From: Treponemataceae bacterium | GTDB taxonomy: Bacteria > Spirochaetota > Spirochaetia > Treponematales > Treponemataceae | NCBI GenBank assembly: GCA_024697985.1 | Contig: JAILRX010000119.1 | Coordinates: 1 to 10,071 of the forward strand | DNA length: 10,071 nucleotides | Reading direction: 5' to 3' | Part shown: piece after piece, positions 1-7,252 of the stretch | Layout of the letters: each line of letters begins with the position of its first letter | Numbering within the stretch: position 1 is the first letter of the stretch | The notes under the pieces: model-generated | What the model was told of the DNA's origin: nothing | The model's input: only the letters and a program-made list of their open reading frames with translations | Database searches by the model: none | Translations under genes and position numbers: made by a program

Positions 1-377
1 TGATCCGCGATCCAAAACATCGCAAAAGATTTACGACAACTTCAGATCCTGAACGGGGAAAATTTTCGCACACCGTGTACAAATGTCTTTGCTCTTACGC
101 ACCTTATTCTCTGATTAGATGCAGATTAAAGACCGGTCGAACTCATCAGATTCGAGTTCACATGAAATATCTTGGTTGTCCGATTTTAGGCGACCCGATT
201 TATGGAATCAAGGACAAAAACTTTGAAAAAAAAGCCACTCTGATGCTGCATTCATCAACTCTTTCAATCAGGTTGCCGAAACAAAACGAATTTACAGTTT
301 TCAAAAGTCCCACTCCAATTCGCTTCAAAAAAGTGATGAAAAAACTCAAGGAAAAATACCAAAAGATCAAATATTGA
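1..377 (+). CDS. RluD-like 23S rRNA pseudouridine synthase, 3' part only
   Basis: This is the C-terminal portion of an RluA/RluD-family pseudouridine synthase, which isomerises uridine to pseudouridine in rRNA. The frame is open from the left edge (first full codon at base 3), so the gene starts outside the window. Visible family motifs are IRDPKHRKRF near the edge, then LKTGRTHQIRVH, then GCPILGDPIYG. The last two are the classic C-terminal blocks of the catalytic domain. The HRLD block with the catalytic aspartate lies upstream and cannot be checked. A GTG at 75 falls inside the conserved fold and is not a real start. The stop TGA is at 375-377, and a second pseudouridine synthase follows after 25 bp on the same strand, so the two are probably co-transcribed. 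The family call is firm; the exact target (RluD versus RluC or RluA) cannot be settled from this part. Confidence 0.9.
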   Translation, partial: IRDPKHRKRFTTTSDPERGKFSHTVYKCLCSYAPYSLIRCRLKTGRTHQIRVHMKYLGCPILGDPIYGIKDKNFEKKATLMLHSSTLSIRLPKQNEFTVFKSPTPIRFKKVMKKLKEKYQKIKY

Positions 378-402
378 TATTTCGATTGATCTGGAACTTT
401 TT

Positions 403-1221
403 ATGGACCAAACTTTTAAAATACTTTTCGAAAATCCAAATTTCCTCATTGCACTTAAGCCACGTGGACTTGCTACTGCACCAATCAGTTTCGAGCAGTT
501 TGAAAACAACAATCTTTTGTCAAAGGTTGCAAAATTATATCCTGATGTGCTGAACGTAAAAAACTCTCTCAAAGAATGTGAATACGGCCTTATCCACAGA
601 ATTGACACGGATACAAAAGGAATCGTTTTGATTGCAAGAAATACAGAATTCTGGAAATTCATTCAGGAAAGCCAGAAAAAAGGCCTTTTCGTTAAAAACT
701 ATACGGCTTACACAAAGTATGATGAAAATAACACGCAGAATCTTGGCGGATTTCCAACGTTGTCTGACCGAGAAACTACAGAGGACGCTGAAACTGCACC
801 GGGATCAATTTTGGAGACGGGATCAATAATCCAAAGCTATTTCAGAAATTATGGCAAGGGAAAAAAGGAAGTAAGACCCGTCCTTCTTTCAAAAGACGGC
901 GAAAAACAAAACTACGCACAAAAAAAACTTGCTTCCGATAAGCTATACACGACAAAAATATTGAGCGTCACTGACGTTAATGAACTAAAAAAAATCAAAT
1001 GTGAAATTACTGCAGGATTTCGCCATCAGGTCCGATGCCACTTGGCATGGCTCAATCATCCTGTCGTTAATGATTCAATCTACAATTTTTCAAATTTGAA
1101 TACCAACGAACCGATGATGTTTTACGCAACAGGTTTTTCATTTCCAGATTTTAACGATAAAAACTCAACTGAAAAACTTTTCTTTGATTTCAGCGATGAG
1201 GTAGAAAGACCCGCAGATTAA
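403..1221 (+). CDS. Divergent RluA-family pseudouridine synthase
   Basis: A 272-residue protein of the RluA family, expected to make pseudouridine in rRNA or tRNA. The catalytic block reads GLIHRIDTDTKGIVLIARN (residues 62-80). Asp68 sits at the catalytic position of the usual HRLDxxTSG motif, although the Ser before Gly is Lys72 here. The C-terminal block reads AGFRHQVRCHLAWLNHPVVN (204-223), a diverged form of GRTHQIRxHL..LGHPI.GD. A charged stretch of about 40 residues (106-145) separates the early catalytic half from SYFRNYGKGKKEVRPV. There is no N-terminal S4 domain. The start is the first ATG after the preceding gene, and its Shine-Dalgarno is weak. The 3' end runs 57 bp into the 3' end of folC on the other strand. 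The substrate is unknown; enzyme activity is likely because the Asp is kept. Confidence 0.88.
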   Translation: MDQTFKILFENPNFLIALKPRGLATAPISFEQFENNNLLSKVAKLYPDVLNVKNSLKECEYGLIHRIDTDTKGIVLIARNTEFWKFIQESQKKGLFVKNYTAYTKYDENNTQNLGGFPTLSDRETTEDAETAPGSILETGSIIQSYFRNYGKGKKEVRPVLLSKDGEKQNYAQKKLASDKLYTTKILSVTDVNELKKIKCEITAGFRHQVRCHLAWLNHPVVNDSIYNFSNLNTNEPMMFYATGFSFPDFNDKNSTEKLFFDFSDEVERPAD

Positions 1222-2529
1222 AAGCGTTTCGTTTTTCTCGGATGAAATTTTTATGGCATTCAAAAAGGCCTTGTCCGTATCTGCTTCTTCGACAATCTGA
1301 CATTCTAGATTAAGTTCATCTTTTTTATCTTCAAATATCTTTGAAAGTCCTGAAAAATCTGAATGTTTTTTTTCACCCGGCTTTGTCAAAACCACAGAAT
1401 TAAATCCGTGATTAAAAATTATGTCACTCATCTTTTGAGCATTTTTATCTGCGGCACAGGCAAAAAGAACAGAATGTGATGTCGGAAACATAGAATTGAA
1501 AGTCTGGCAGGTAAGATTCAAGGAGTTTTCTGTATGGGCTCCGTCAAAAACAACTTTGTGTGATAAACCTTTTTCATCTTTGTATTCAGCAATTTCAAAT
1601 CGTGCGGGCAAAAAAGAGGCTGAAAGACCTTCCTCGATTTGATCCATTGTAAGAGTTTGACAGGCAATTTTTGCGGCAAAGGCAGCAACAGAAGCATTCA
1701 TCGCTTGGATTTCACCAGGAATCCTTGCATTAAAAGATAGCGGCCTTGGAAAATATTCTGAAAATTCAGCCTTGAAATAAAGAGTAATTTTTGGAAAATC
1801 ATATTCGTAACGTTCAATAAATTCATCAAAAAAATAAATCGGACTGTGATTCTCCGATGCGACTTTTCGAAAAACATTTTCAGCTTCGGTTTTTTGCCGT
1901 GCGCAAACTACAGGAATGCCATCCTTAATTATACCGCTTTTTTCAAATGCAACTTTTTCAATCGTGTCGCCTAAAAATTCCGTGTGCTCAAGTTCAATCG
2001 GCATCAAGACACTGACTTTTGGAACACATACATTTGTCGCATCAAGCCTTCCGCCAAGACCTGTTTCCAGAACAGCCCAGTCACAGCCAGCTTCCTTAAA
2101 GACAAGAAAGGCATAAAGCGTGACAAGTTCAAACCAGGTCGTAGGCCTTTCACTGGGAAGGTTTTCGCTTTTAAACCAGCCTTCGTTTTCAAGCATTTTT
2201 TTTGCGACTGAAAGATAAATCTCGTTTTCAAAAAGTCCATCAGGTTTGGCAATACGTTCAAAAAATGTAAGAAGGTGCGGAGAAGTGTAAAGACCTGTTT
2301 TATTTCCACCATGGCTCAGAATTGATGCCATATAGTTGCACACAGTTCCCTTTCCCTTGGAACCTGCAGCATGAATCAAATTGATCTGATTCTGTGGATT
2401 GCCGAATTTTTGACAAAGATGCCTCATCGTATCAAGCCAGAAAATATTTTTTTTAGGAGTTTTTTCAAAATTTAAAAATGAATTAAGCCAGTTTTCAAAT
2501 TCGGAAAGAGAAAGATTTTTTGTGTCCAT
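1165..2529 (-). CDS. folC: Folylpolyglutamate synthase / dihydrofolate synthase
   Basis: FolC adds glutamate to folates using ATP and, in bifunctional forms, also makes dihydrofolate from dihydropteroate. The 454-residue length is normal. The Mur-ligase-type ATPase fold is complete: P-loop AAGSKGKGT (54-62), GLYTSPHL (79-86), ETGLGGRLDATN (155-166), EHTEFLG (181-187) and EKSGII (196-201), whose Lys is the usual carbamylation site. The C-terminal domain carries FDGAHTENS (328-336) and ends with LLICGSFYLIAEIKE. It is the last gene of the smpB - secreted protein - folC unit, starting 3 bp after the preceding stop. There is no good Shine-Dalgarno (CTGGAA lies too far upstream), which suggests translational coupling. 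Its last 57 bp are antisense to the pseudouridine synthase gene. Whether it performs both activities cannot be told from sequence alone. Confidence 0.95.
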   Translation of the reverse strand: MDTKNLSLSEFENWLNSFLNFEKTPKKNIFWLDTMRHLCQKFGNPQNQINLIHAAGSKGKGTVCNYMASILSHGGNKTGLYTSPHLLTFFERIAKPDGLFENEIYLSVAKKMLENEGWFKSENLPSERPTTWFELVTLYAFLVFKEAGCDWAVLETGLGGRLDATNVCVPKVSVLMPIELEHTEFLGDTIEKVAFEKSGIIKDGIPVVCARQKTEAENVFRKVASENHSPIYFFDEFIERYEYDFPKITLYFKAEFSEYFPRPLSFNARIPGEIQAMNASVAAFAAKIACQTLTMDQIEEGLSASFLPARFEIAEYKDEKGLSHKVVFDGAHTENSLNLTCQTFNSMFPTSHSVLFACAADKNAQKMSDIIFNHGFNSVVLTKPGEKKHSDFSGLSKIFEDKKDELNLECQIVEEADTDKAFLNAIKISSEKNETLLICGSFYLIAEIKEKFFS

Positions 2530-2532
2530 GAT

Positions 2533-3342
2533 TTACAGCTTTTTCCAGATTACAGGCACCTGAGTAAATTCAGCATTACCTGAGTTTTCCTGCATTGTAT
2601 ATTTTTGACCTTCGAGGGTAGAAAGGTTCTTTACTTCAAGATTCCAGACAATAGGTTCTGCACTGTCGATATTCTGCAAGACGATATTTGCAGGCACATC
2701 AGGGAAAAATGCAGGATTTGTCCTTCCATTCTGTCGGACCACGATGTGGTTCTGGTTTACAGAAACTGATATGTTCATCGAAGCTCCACTTTCAAAAATG
2801 ATGAATCCACGGCCTCCGTTCAAAATCATGATTTTGTCGATGAAGTTTTCGCCCTTCCAAGTTCCGGCAAGATTATCAATGCTGATGTTTTCAAAGTTCT
2901 GTACTGCAGGAGCAGATTCAGCATTAGAGGAAGAAGGCTCCATCGAAATCAAGAAATTTTCGATATCTGTTTTTGCGTCCATCAGAATTTTGTAATACAA
3001 GTCGTACTTCTTTTCCAGGCTGAACTGTTTTTTCGTTGCAAGGTTGATTCCGTGGAAAGTGCAGATCCAGCCAGTTCCTTCTTCCTGAATTTCAGGATAG
3101 AAGACGTAGGTCACATCAGAATATTTTGAAAGATCTTTTTCTGAAAAATTTCGGTTTCGGTAGTCGACGACGTTGACGTTCGGGAGAAGGGAAGCCTTTG
3201 AGAAATAGAGGTCCTCCGTAAGTTTGATGGTTGAAGTGTCCTGTGAATCAGAAACGGCCGCAAAAAATCCTACTCGATTTTGAGCAAACAGTGATGAGAA
3301 AATCAAATTGATCAATAATGCACAGACAATTCTTTTTTTCAT
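2533..3342 (-). CDS. Secreted or periplasmic protein of unknown function between smpB and folC
   Basis: I do not recognise this 269-residue protein. It begins with a clear Sec signal peptide: basic MKKR, a hydrophobic core to about residue 18, and a likely cleavage site SLFA|Q after residue 20. There is no lipobox cysteine, so a soluble periplasmic or secreted form is expected. Residues 22-132 form one region, mixed in character and ending in a lysine-rich probable helix. A Ser/Ala-rich linker (136-148) leads to a second, beta-rich region (152-269). That region opens with LAGTWKGENF and then GGRGFIIFESG, a GxW-like pattern reminiscent of small lipocalin-like barrels; this resemblance is only an impression. 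The gene starts 2 bp after the smpB stop and ends 3 bp before folC, with no Shine-Dalgarno, so it is almost certainly co-transcribed. Neither neighbour suggests a function. Confidence 0.85.
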   Translation of the reverse strand: MKKRIVCALLINLIFSSLFAQNRVGFFAAVSDSQDTSTIKLTEDLYFSKASLLPNVNVVDYRNRNFSEKDLSKYSDVTYVFYPEIQEEGTGWICTFHGINLATKKQFSLEKKYDLYYKILMDAKTDIENFLISMEPSSSNAESAPAVQNFENISIDNLAGTWKGENFIDKIMILNGGRGFIIFESGASMNISVSVNQNHIVVRQNGRTNPAFFPDVPANIVLQNIDSAEPIVWNLEVKNLSTLEGQKYTMQENSGNAEFTQVPVIWKKL

Positions 3343-3344
3343 TT

Positions 3345-3812
3345 TTAACCGTCTAATCGTTTCCTGAACTCACGCTGCAAATCACGCTTGTTGTCGCGCT
3401 CTTTAATTGCGTCCCTTTTATCAAACTGCTTTTTACCTTTGCAGACTCCAAGTGATACTTTTACGCGCCCGTTTTTCAAATAAAATGAAAGCGGTACCAA
3501 AGTATATCCTTTTTCATCGACCTTTCGGCTCAGTCTCTTAATTTCTTCCTTGTGGAGAAGAAGCTTTTTTGGGCGGTCAGGGTCGTGGTTGAAAACCGAA
3601 GAATAGACATATTCGGAAATATGAAAATTCCTTACCCAAACTTCACCATTTAAAATTTCGGCAAATGCATCAGGAAAAGAAATCTTTCCGTCCTTAACGG
3701 ACTTAACTTCAGTTCCCAGAAGTTCTATACCGCATTCATATGTATCTTCGATGCTGTAATCAAACCGAGCCTTTCGGTTTTCAGCTATCAATTTTGTTCC
3801 TTCATTTGCCAT
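3345..3812 (-). CDS. smpB: SsrA-binding protein SmpB
   Basis: SmpB binds tmRNA (SsrA) and brings it to stalled ribosomes for trans-translation. All hallmarks are present in 155 residues: IAENRKARFDYSIEDTYECG (9-28), GTEVKSVKDGK near residue 33, and NFHISEY. The conserved KGYTLVPLSFYLKNGRVKV block follows, then LGVCKGKKQFDKRDAIKERD leading into the basic C-terminal tail that inserts in the mRNA channel. The ATG at 3812 is the only usable Met near the N terminus. No Shine-Dalgarno precedes it, and a promoter-like TATACT box ends 7 bp upstream, so the mRNA may be leaderless. It heads the unit smpB - secreted protein - folC. The tmRNA gene itself is not in this window. Confidence 0.97.
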   Translation of the reverse strand: MANEGTKLIAENRKARFDYSIEDTYECGIELLGTEVKSVKDGKISFPDAFAEILNGEVWVRNFHISEYVYSSVFNHDPDRPKKLLLHKEEIKRLSRKVDEKGYTLVPLSFYLKNGRVKVSLGVCKGKKQFDKRDAIKERDNKRDLQREFRKRLDG

Positions 3813-3819
3813 AACTTAC

Positions 3820-3848
3820 AGTATAGAAGATATTTTCCTAATCTACAA
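3820..3848 (-). promoter_or_regulatory. Candidate sigma70-type promoter of smpB, giving a leaderless mRNA
   Basis: Read on the minus strand: TTGTAG (3848-3843), a 17-bp spacer, then TATACT (3825-3820). The -10 matches 5 of 6 and the -35 matches 3 of 6 consensus bases. The start codon of smpB begins 7 bp after the -10 box, so transcription would start at or next to the ATG. An alternative lies further upstream: TACACA (3918-3913), 17 bp, GATAAT (3895-3890), which would give a leader of about 70 nt but still no Shine-Dalgarno. The choice between them cannot be made from sequence. Confidence 0.5.
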
Positions 3849-3914
3849 GTGGAATCAATCAGAGTTTTTAAGGAAGAACAAATAAAAAAATTATCTCAAA
3901 TTTATCGAATTTTG

Positions 3915-3943
3915 TGTACTTTTGGTCGTTCACGAAATATAAT
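3915..3943 (+). promoter_or_regulatory. Candidate promoter of the amidohydrolase gene
   Basis: A perfect TATAAT lies at 3938-3943, with TGTACT (3 of 6 matches) 17 bp upstream at 3915-3920. Transcription would begin near 3950, just before the Shine-Dalgarno at 3953-3958, leaving a leader of about 15 nt. This supports ATG 3966 as the true start and argues against the GTG at 3849, which lies upstream of this promoter. Confidence 0.5.
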
Positions 3944-3952
3944 GGAGAGATT

Positions 3953-3958
3953 AAGGAG
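3953..3958 (+). promoter_or_regulatory. Ribosome binding site that fixes the amidohydrolase start
   Basis: AAGGAG, a near-perfect Shine-Dalgarno, sits 7 nt before ATG 3966. The two earlier in-frame candidates (GTG 3849 and ATG 3942) have no comparable site. Confidence 0.85.
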
Positions 3959-3965
3959 AAACATA

Positions 3966-5540
3966 ATGAAAATTTTTGATGGTACGATTTTAACTTGTGA
4001 TTCTGAAAATAATGTATACAAGTACCTTGTCGAGGATGAAGGAAAGATTTTATTCGTAGGTAACGAACTTCCTTCTGAATATGACGGCAAAGATGTTGAA
4101 AAAATTTCATTGGGTAAAAAGGTTTTGCTGCCTTCTTTTGTTGATACGCACATGCATTTTGCAAGTTTTGCAACTTTCAATGCAGGTCTTAACGTTATGG
4201 ACGCAAGAAGCAACAAGGAAATTCAGGACAGGCTTAGGGAATTCATCAAGCATGATAAGGCAAAAATTACTATCGCCTTTGGAGCTTCTCCATATTCAGT
4301 TTCAGACGGACATTTGATTACAAGAAGTGAACTCGACGAGGTAAGCGGAAATCAGCCGGTTTTCTTCATAAAATACGACGGACATGCCTGTGTCGTTAAT
4401 ACGGCACTTCTCAAAAAAGTTGAAAGCAAGGTCAAGGATCTTCGCGGTTACAACAAAGAAACAGGTGAAATGAATCAGGAAGCATTCTTTGCAGTAAGTG
4501 ATTTCATAACCTCTTCAATCCCGATCATTCAGCTGATTAAAAACATGCAGAAAGCTGCCGACTACTGTGCTTCACAGGGTATCGGTATGGTACATACTGT
4601 AAGTGGAGTAGGCTTTTCCGGCGATTTGGACGTCGATATGGAAAGATGGGTTGGACGCGGAATTGAAAACGGTTTCCAGCTAAGGGTTTTCATGCAGTCT
4701 ATGACACCAGAAAAGGCAATCAAGCGAAAGCTTCCAAGAATCGGAGGCTGTTTTGAATGCGCTCTCGACGGATGTTTCGGTTCTAAAGATGCAGCCTTGA
4801 ACGAGCCATATGAAGACAGCGGCGACTACAAAGGTGTTCTTTATTACACTGATGAGCAGGTTACCGAATTCTGCAAAAAGGCCAACCGAGCAGGACTTCA
4901 GATTGAAATGCACGCAATCGGTGACAGGGCATTTGACCAGGCTGCAAAAGCAATAAAAGCCGCTCTCGACGACTTCCCTCGAGAAGATCATCGACACGGA
5001 ATTATTCATGACTGTTTCCCGACCAAAGAAGGAATTGAAATCTGCAAAAAATACAACATCCAGATGCCAGTTCAAACTTCTTTTATCAACTGGCCGCAGG
5101 AACCGGACGAATATCTTGAAAAGATTCTCGGCAAGAAAAGAACCAAGGAACTCAACCCGATCGGAACTTTCGTAAAGGGCGGAATATCAGTTTCTGCAGG
5201 CAGCGACGCGCCTTGTACGGATCCAAATCCAATTCTCTGGATTTACAATGCCGTAAATCATCCGATTCCGGAACAGAGACTTTCAGTTTATGAAGCTTTG
5301 AGGATGTGTACATACAACGGCTATTACGCAACCTTTGATGAAAAAGAAAGGGGAAGCCTTGAAAAGGGAAAAATCGCCGACATGGTTATTCTTTCTGAAA
5401 ATCCATACGAAATTCCAAAAGAAAAACTGATGGAAATCAAACCGGAAACTCTTTACCTTGGTGGTAAAATTTACCAAAAACAAAAGAAATCAGTCCTTTC
5501 ACTGATCCTTTCAGGGATGTGTTCAAAACGTAAAATTTAA
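3966..5540 (+). CDS. YtcJ-type metal-dependent amidohydrolase
   Basis: A 524-residue amidohydrolase-superfamily enzyme of the YtcJ-like group, cytoplasmic, with no signal peptide. The metal ligands can be followed through the barrel: DTHMH (His62, His64), MHAIGD (His316), HGIIHD (His348) and SAGSDAP (Asp414). The YtcJ-type block YDGHACVVNTALL is also present. The N-terminal strands (MKIFDGTILTCD, ILFVG, GKKVLLPSFVD) and the C-terminal KGKIADMVILSENPYEI form the small beta domain. The frame stays open up to a GTG at 3849, but the strong Shine-Dalgarno and the start of family-like sequence place the start at 3966. The substrate is unknown, as for most of this group; members act on varied C-N and related bonds. 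The 3' neighbour is a chemoreceptor gene 40 bp downstream. Confidence 0.9.
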   Translation: MKIFDGTILTCDSENNVYKYLVEDEGKILFVGNELPSEYDGKDVEKISLGKKVLLPSFVDTHMHFASFATFNAGLNVMDARSNKEIQDRLREFIKHDKAKITIAFGASPYSVSDGHLITRSELDEVSGNQPVFFIKYDGHACVVNTALLKKVESKVKDLRGYNKETGEMNQEAFFAVSDFITSSIPIIQLIKNMQKAADYCASQGIGMVHTVSGVGFSGDLDVDMERWVGRGIENGFQLRVFMQSMTPEKAIKRKLPRIGGCFECALDGCFGSKDAALNEPYEDSGDYKGVLYYTDEQVTEFCKKANRAGLQIEMHAIGDRAFDQAAKAIKAALDDFPREDHRHGIIHDCFPTKEGIEICKKYNIQMPVQTSFINWPQEPDEYLEKILGKKRTKELNPIGTFVKGGISVSAGSDAPCTDPNPILWIYNAVNHPIPEQRLSVYEALRMCTYNGYYATFDEKERGSLEKGKIADMVILSENPYEIPKEKLMEIKPETLYLGGKIYQKQKKSVLSLILSGMCSKRKI

Positions 5541-5566
5541 GACATCAACTGGAATTTGATAAAATT

Positions 5567-5572
5567 AAGAGG
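5567..5572 (+). promoter_or_regulatory. Ribosome binding site of the chemoreceptor gene
   Basis: AAGAGG, 8 nt before ATG 5581, is a good Shine-Dalgarno and supports this start. The 40-bp gap after the amidohydrolase stop has no convincing promoter or terminator, so read-through from the amidohydrolase gene is possible. Confidence 0.7.
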
Positions 5573-5580
5573 TCGACATC

Positions 5581-7206
5581 ATGAGAAGAACATCATTGAA
5601 TCAAAAGTTCCATCCGTCAGCTGAAAAAATGAAGAATTTTTCCATTCGTGAACAGGAACAGCTTTCGATAGTAATTGGAGCAAACATGATTTTTATCTGT
5701 CTGTTTGCTGTATTTGGAATAGTTCTGTTTATATTCAAATACCCTGTAATCGGAGCCGGAAGTCTTTTTCTTCTTGCTGTATTCATAACTTCACTTGTGT
5801 TCATAAAAAAGGGAAAAATCAACCTTGGCACCTGGATAACGTCCTGTGCCATAGCCCTTTTGACGGTCATAGTCTGTTTTGGATCAAAATTTGAAGTAAC
5901 AAATTTTTTGCCTTATCGTGATGCCTGCTTTATAGCGGTCATGACTTTCTGTAATTACATCATTGCTATCAAACGAAAACAGCTTTATGCATTTTTCATC
6001 TTTGTGATGGCTTTCTGGGTTGTCCTGAATATTGTCATGTACCGTCCGATTTATCAGGCAGGTTTTGCAGAAGCATTGATGAACATCGTAATCTGTACGC
6101 TCGGCGTAATTACGGCAAATACCTGTGCAGTTCTTTTTGACAACTTTACCCGACGTGTTGTAGACCGTGCAAGCGAAAACGAGAAGAAAACGACAAAGGC
6201 CTTTGAAAAGATCACCTCTGTAATTCAGGAGACTAAAGAAGGACTCAATATCGGAAAGGAACTTTCAAGTTCGACGAACAAGGCTACTAAAAACGTTGAG
6301 GAGATCAGCAACCTCTACCAGTTCATCAACCAGGAGACTACTTCCCTTAGAAATGATGCTACTGAAATCAAGGGTTCAAGTGTTGAGATAAACAATAAGG
6401 CTGATAAGATGAAATCGAGCATTAGCGACCAGAACATGTCGATTTCTCAGACATCGGCCTCGCTCAATCAGATGTCGACCAGCATAACAAACATCAACAA
6501 AATTGCAACTCAGCAGCATCAGGAAATGAATGAAATAATCCAGAATCTTGATTCACAGATGCAGCTCTTGCAGAAACTTGCAGAAAATGTCGGAAGCGTA
6601 AAAGAATCTTCTAAAAAAGTTTCAAACTTCGTAGAAGCCGTAAACACAATTGCAGCACAGACTGGACTTCTTGCGATGAATGCCTCAATTGAAGCCGCTC
6701 ACGCAGGAACCTTGGGAAAGGGCTTTTCTGTAATCGCACAGGAAATCAGAAAACTTTCTGTAGAGACGACTAAAAATGCGGAAAACATCACGGAAACCCT
6801 TAAGGAAAATGAAAATATCGTAAACACGACCTCAGAATCGATGATTTCTTTTTCTGAGTACACAAAAACGACTACGGAAAAACTTCGAGACACAATCAGC
6901 GTAATTGAAGAAATTCTGTCCGGAATTTCTGAAATTGATGTCGGTACAAACGACGTAATGCAGTCCTTGAATCAGATTGTAGACACATCGAATACAAACA
7001 CACAGCTTGCAGAAGGTGTGGCCGGAGACATCATCAAGCAGAATGAGGCAATCGAAAGCATTTCAACAGGTACTCAAACTCTTCAAAGCAAGGTTTCAAA
7101 CCTTGAACAGATGCTTGAAAACATCCGAATTGCAATCGATGAAATCAACGCAAATGCATCCGCTAACGAAGTTGTGGCAGAAAAAATTTCAGGAGTTTTG
7201 GGCTAA
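5581..7206 (+). CDS. Methyl-accepting chemotaxis protein with six-helix membrane domain
   Basis: A 541-residue chemoreceptor that should pass signals to CheA through CheW. The N-terminal third has about six hydrophobic segments (roughly 29-52, 54-75, 82-101, 113-131, 135-154, 165-187) joined by short loops, so there is no periplasmic ligand-binding domain. No HAMP domain is evident. A long coiled coil follows from about 195. The signalling tip reads TIAAQTGLLAMNASIEAAHA (356-375) and then GTLGKGFSVIAQEIRKLS. Differences from the common QTNLLALNAAIEAARAGE are Gly362 for Asn, His374 for Arg and Thr377 for Glu. The C terminus has no CheR-binding pentapeptide. The input could be a membrane-embedded or cytoplasmic signal; the ligand is unknown. 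The family call is secure. Confidence 0.95.
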   Translation: MRRTSLNQKFHPSAEKMKNFSIREQEQLSIVIGANMIFICLFAVFGIVLFIFKYPVIGAGSLFLLAVFITSLVFIKKGKINLGTWITSCAIALLTVIVCFGSKFEVTNFLPYRDACFIAVMTFCNYIIAIKRKQLYAFFIFVMAFWVVLNIVMYRPIYQAGFAEALMNIVICTLGVITANTCAVLFDNFTRRVVDRASENEKKTTKAFEKITSVIQETKEGLNIGKELSSSTNKATKNVEEISNLYQFINQETTSLRNDATEIKGSSVEINNKADKMKSSISDQNMSISQTSASLNQMSTSITNINKIATQQHQEMNEIIQNLDSQMQLLQKLAENVGSVKESSKKVSNFVEAVNTIAAQTGLLAMNASIEAAHAGTLGKGFSVIAQEIRKLSVETTKNAENITETLKENENIVNTTSESMISFSEYTKTTTEKLRDTISVIEEILSGISEIDVGTNDVMQSLNQIVDTSNTNTQLAEGVAGDIIKQNEAIESISTGTQTLQSKVSNLEQMLENIRIAIDEINANASANEVVAEKISGVLG

Positions 7207-7217
7207 AAAGTGTTTTC

Positions 7218-7246
7218 TTGACTTGTGAAAACATATTTTGTAGAAT
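7218..7246 (+). promoter_or_regulatory. Strong sigma70-type promoter of lepB-like/hemW, giving a leaderless mRNA
   Basis: TTGACT (7218-7223), a 17-bp spacer, then TAGAAT (7241-7246): 5 of 6 matches in each box. The lepB-like ATG at 7253 lies 6 bp after the -10 box, exactly where transcription would be expected to begin. The intervening AAATTT contains no Shine-Dalgarno. The promoter lies between the chemoreceptor stop (7206) and the gene, so lepB-hemW can be transcribed independently. Confidence 0.7.
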
Positions 7247-7252
7247 AAATTT

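Noticed and set aside
264..662. Minus-strand open frame of 132 codons across the two pseudouridine synthase genes.
   Set aside because: It is antisense to two recognised genes, has Phe/Ser-rich composition typical of a shadow frame, and shows no family motif.
1221..1238. AAAAGCGTTTCGTTTTT after the pseudouridine synthase stop as an intrinsic terminator.
   Set aside because: The stem is very short with a bulge, and the sequence lies within folC coding sequence.
4680..5075. Minus-strand open frame of 131 codons inside the amidohydrolase gene.
   Set aside because: It is fully antisense to a conserved enzyme region that includes metal-binding residues; no motif or ribosome binding site.
5490..5505. 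Small inverted repeat TCAGT-CCTTTC-ACTGA near the end of the amidohydrolase gene as a terminator.
   Set aside because: It lies inside the coding region and is not followed by a T run.
5531..5562. Possible flagellar sigma28 promoter before the chemoreceptor (TAAA at 5531 and TTTGATAA at 5555-5562).
   Set aside because: Only the GATAA core of the -10 matches, and the spacing from TAAA is about 5 bp too long for the known consensus; too weak to list.
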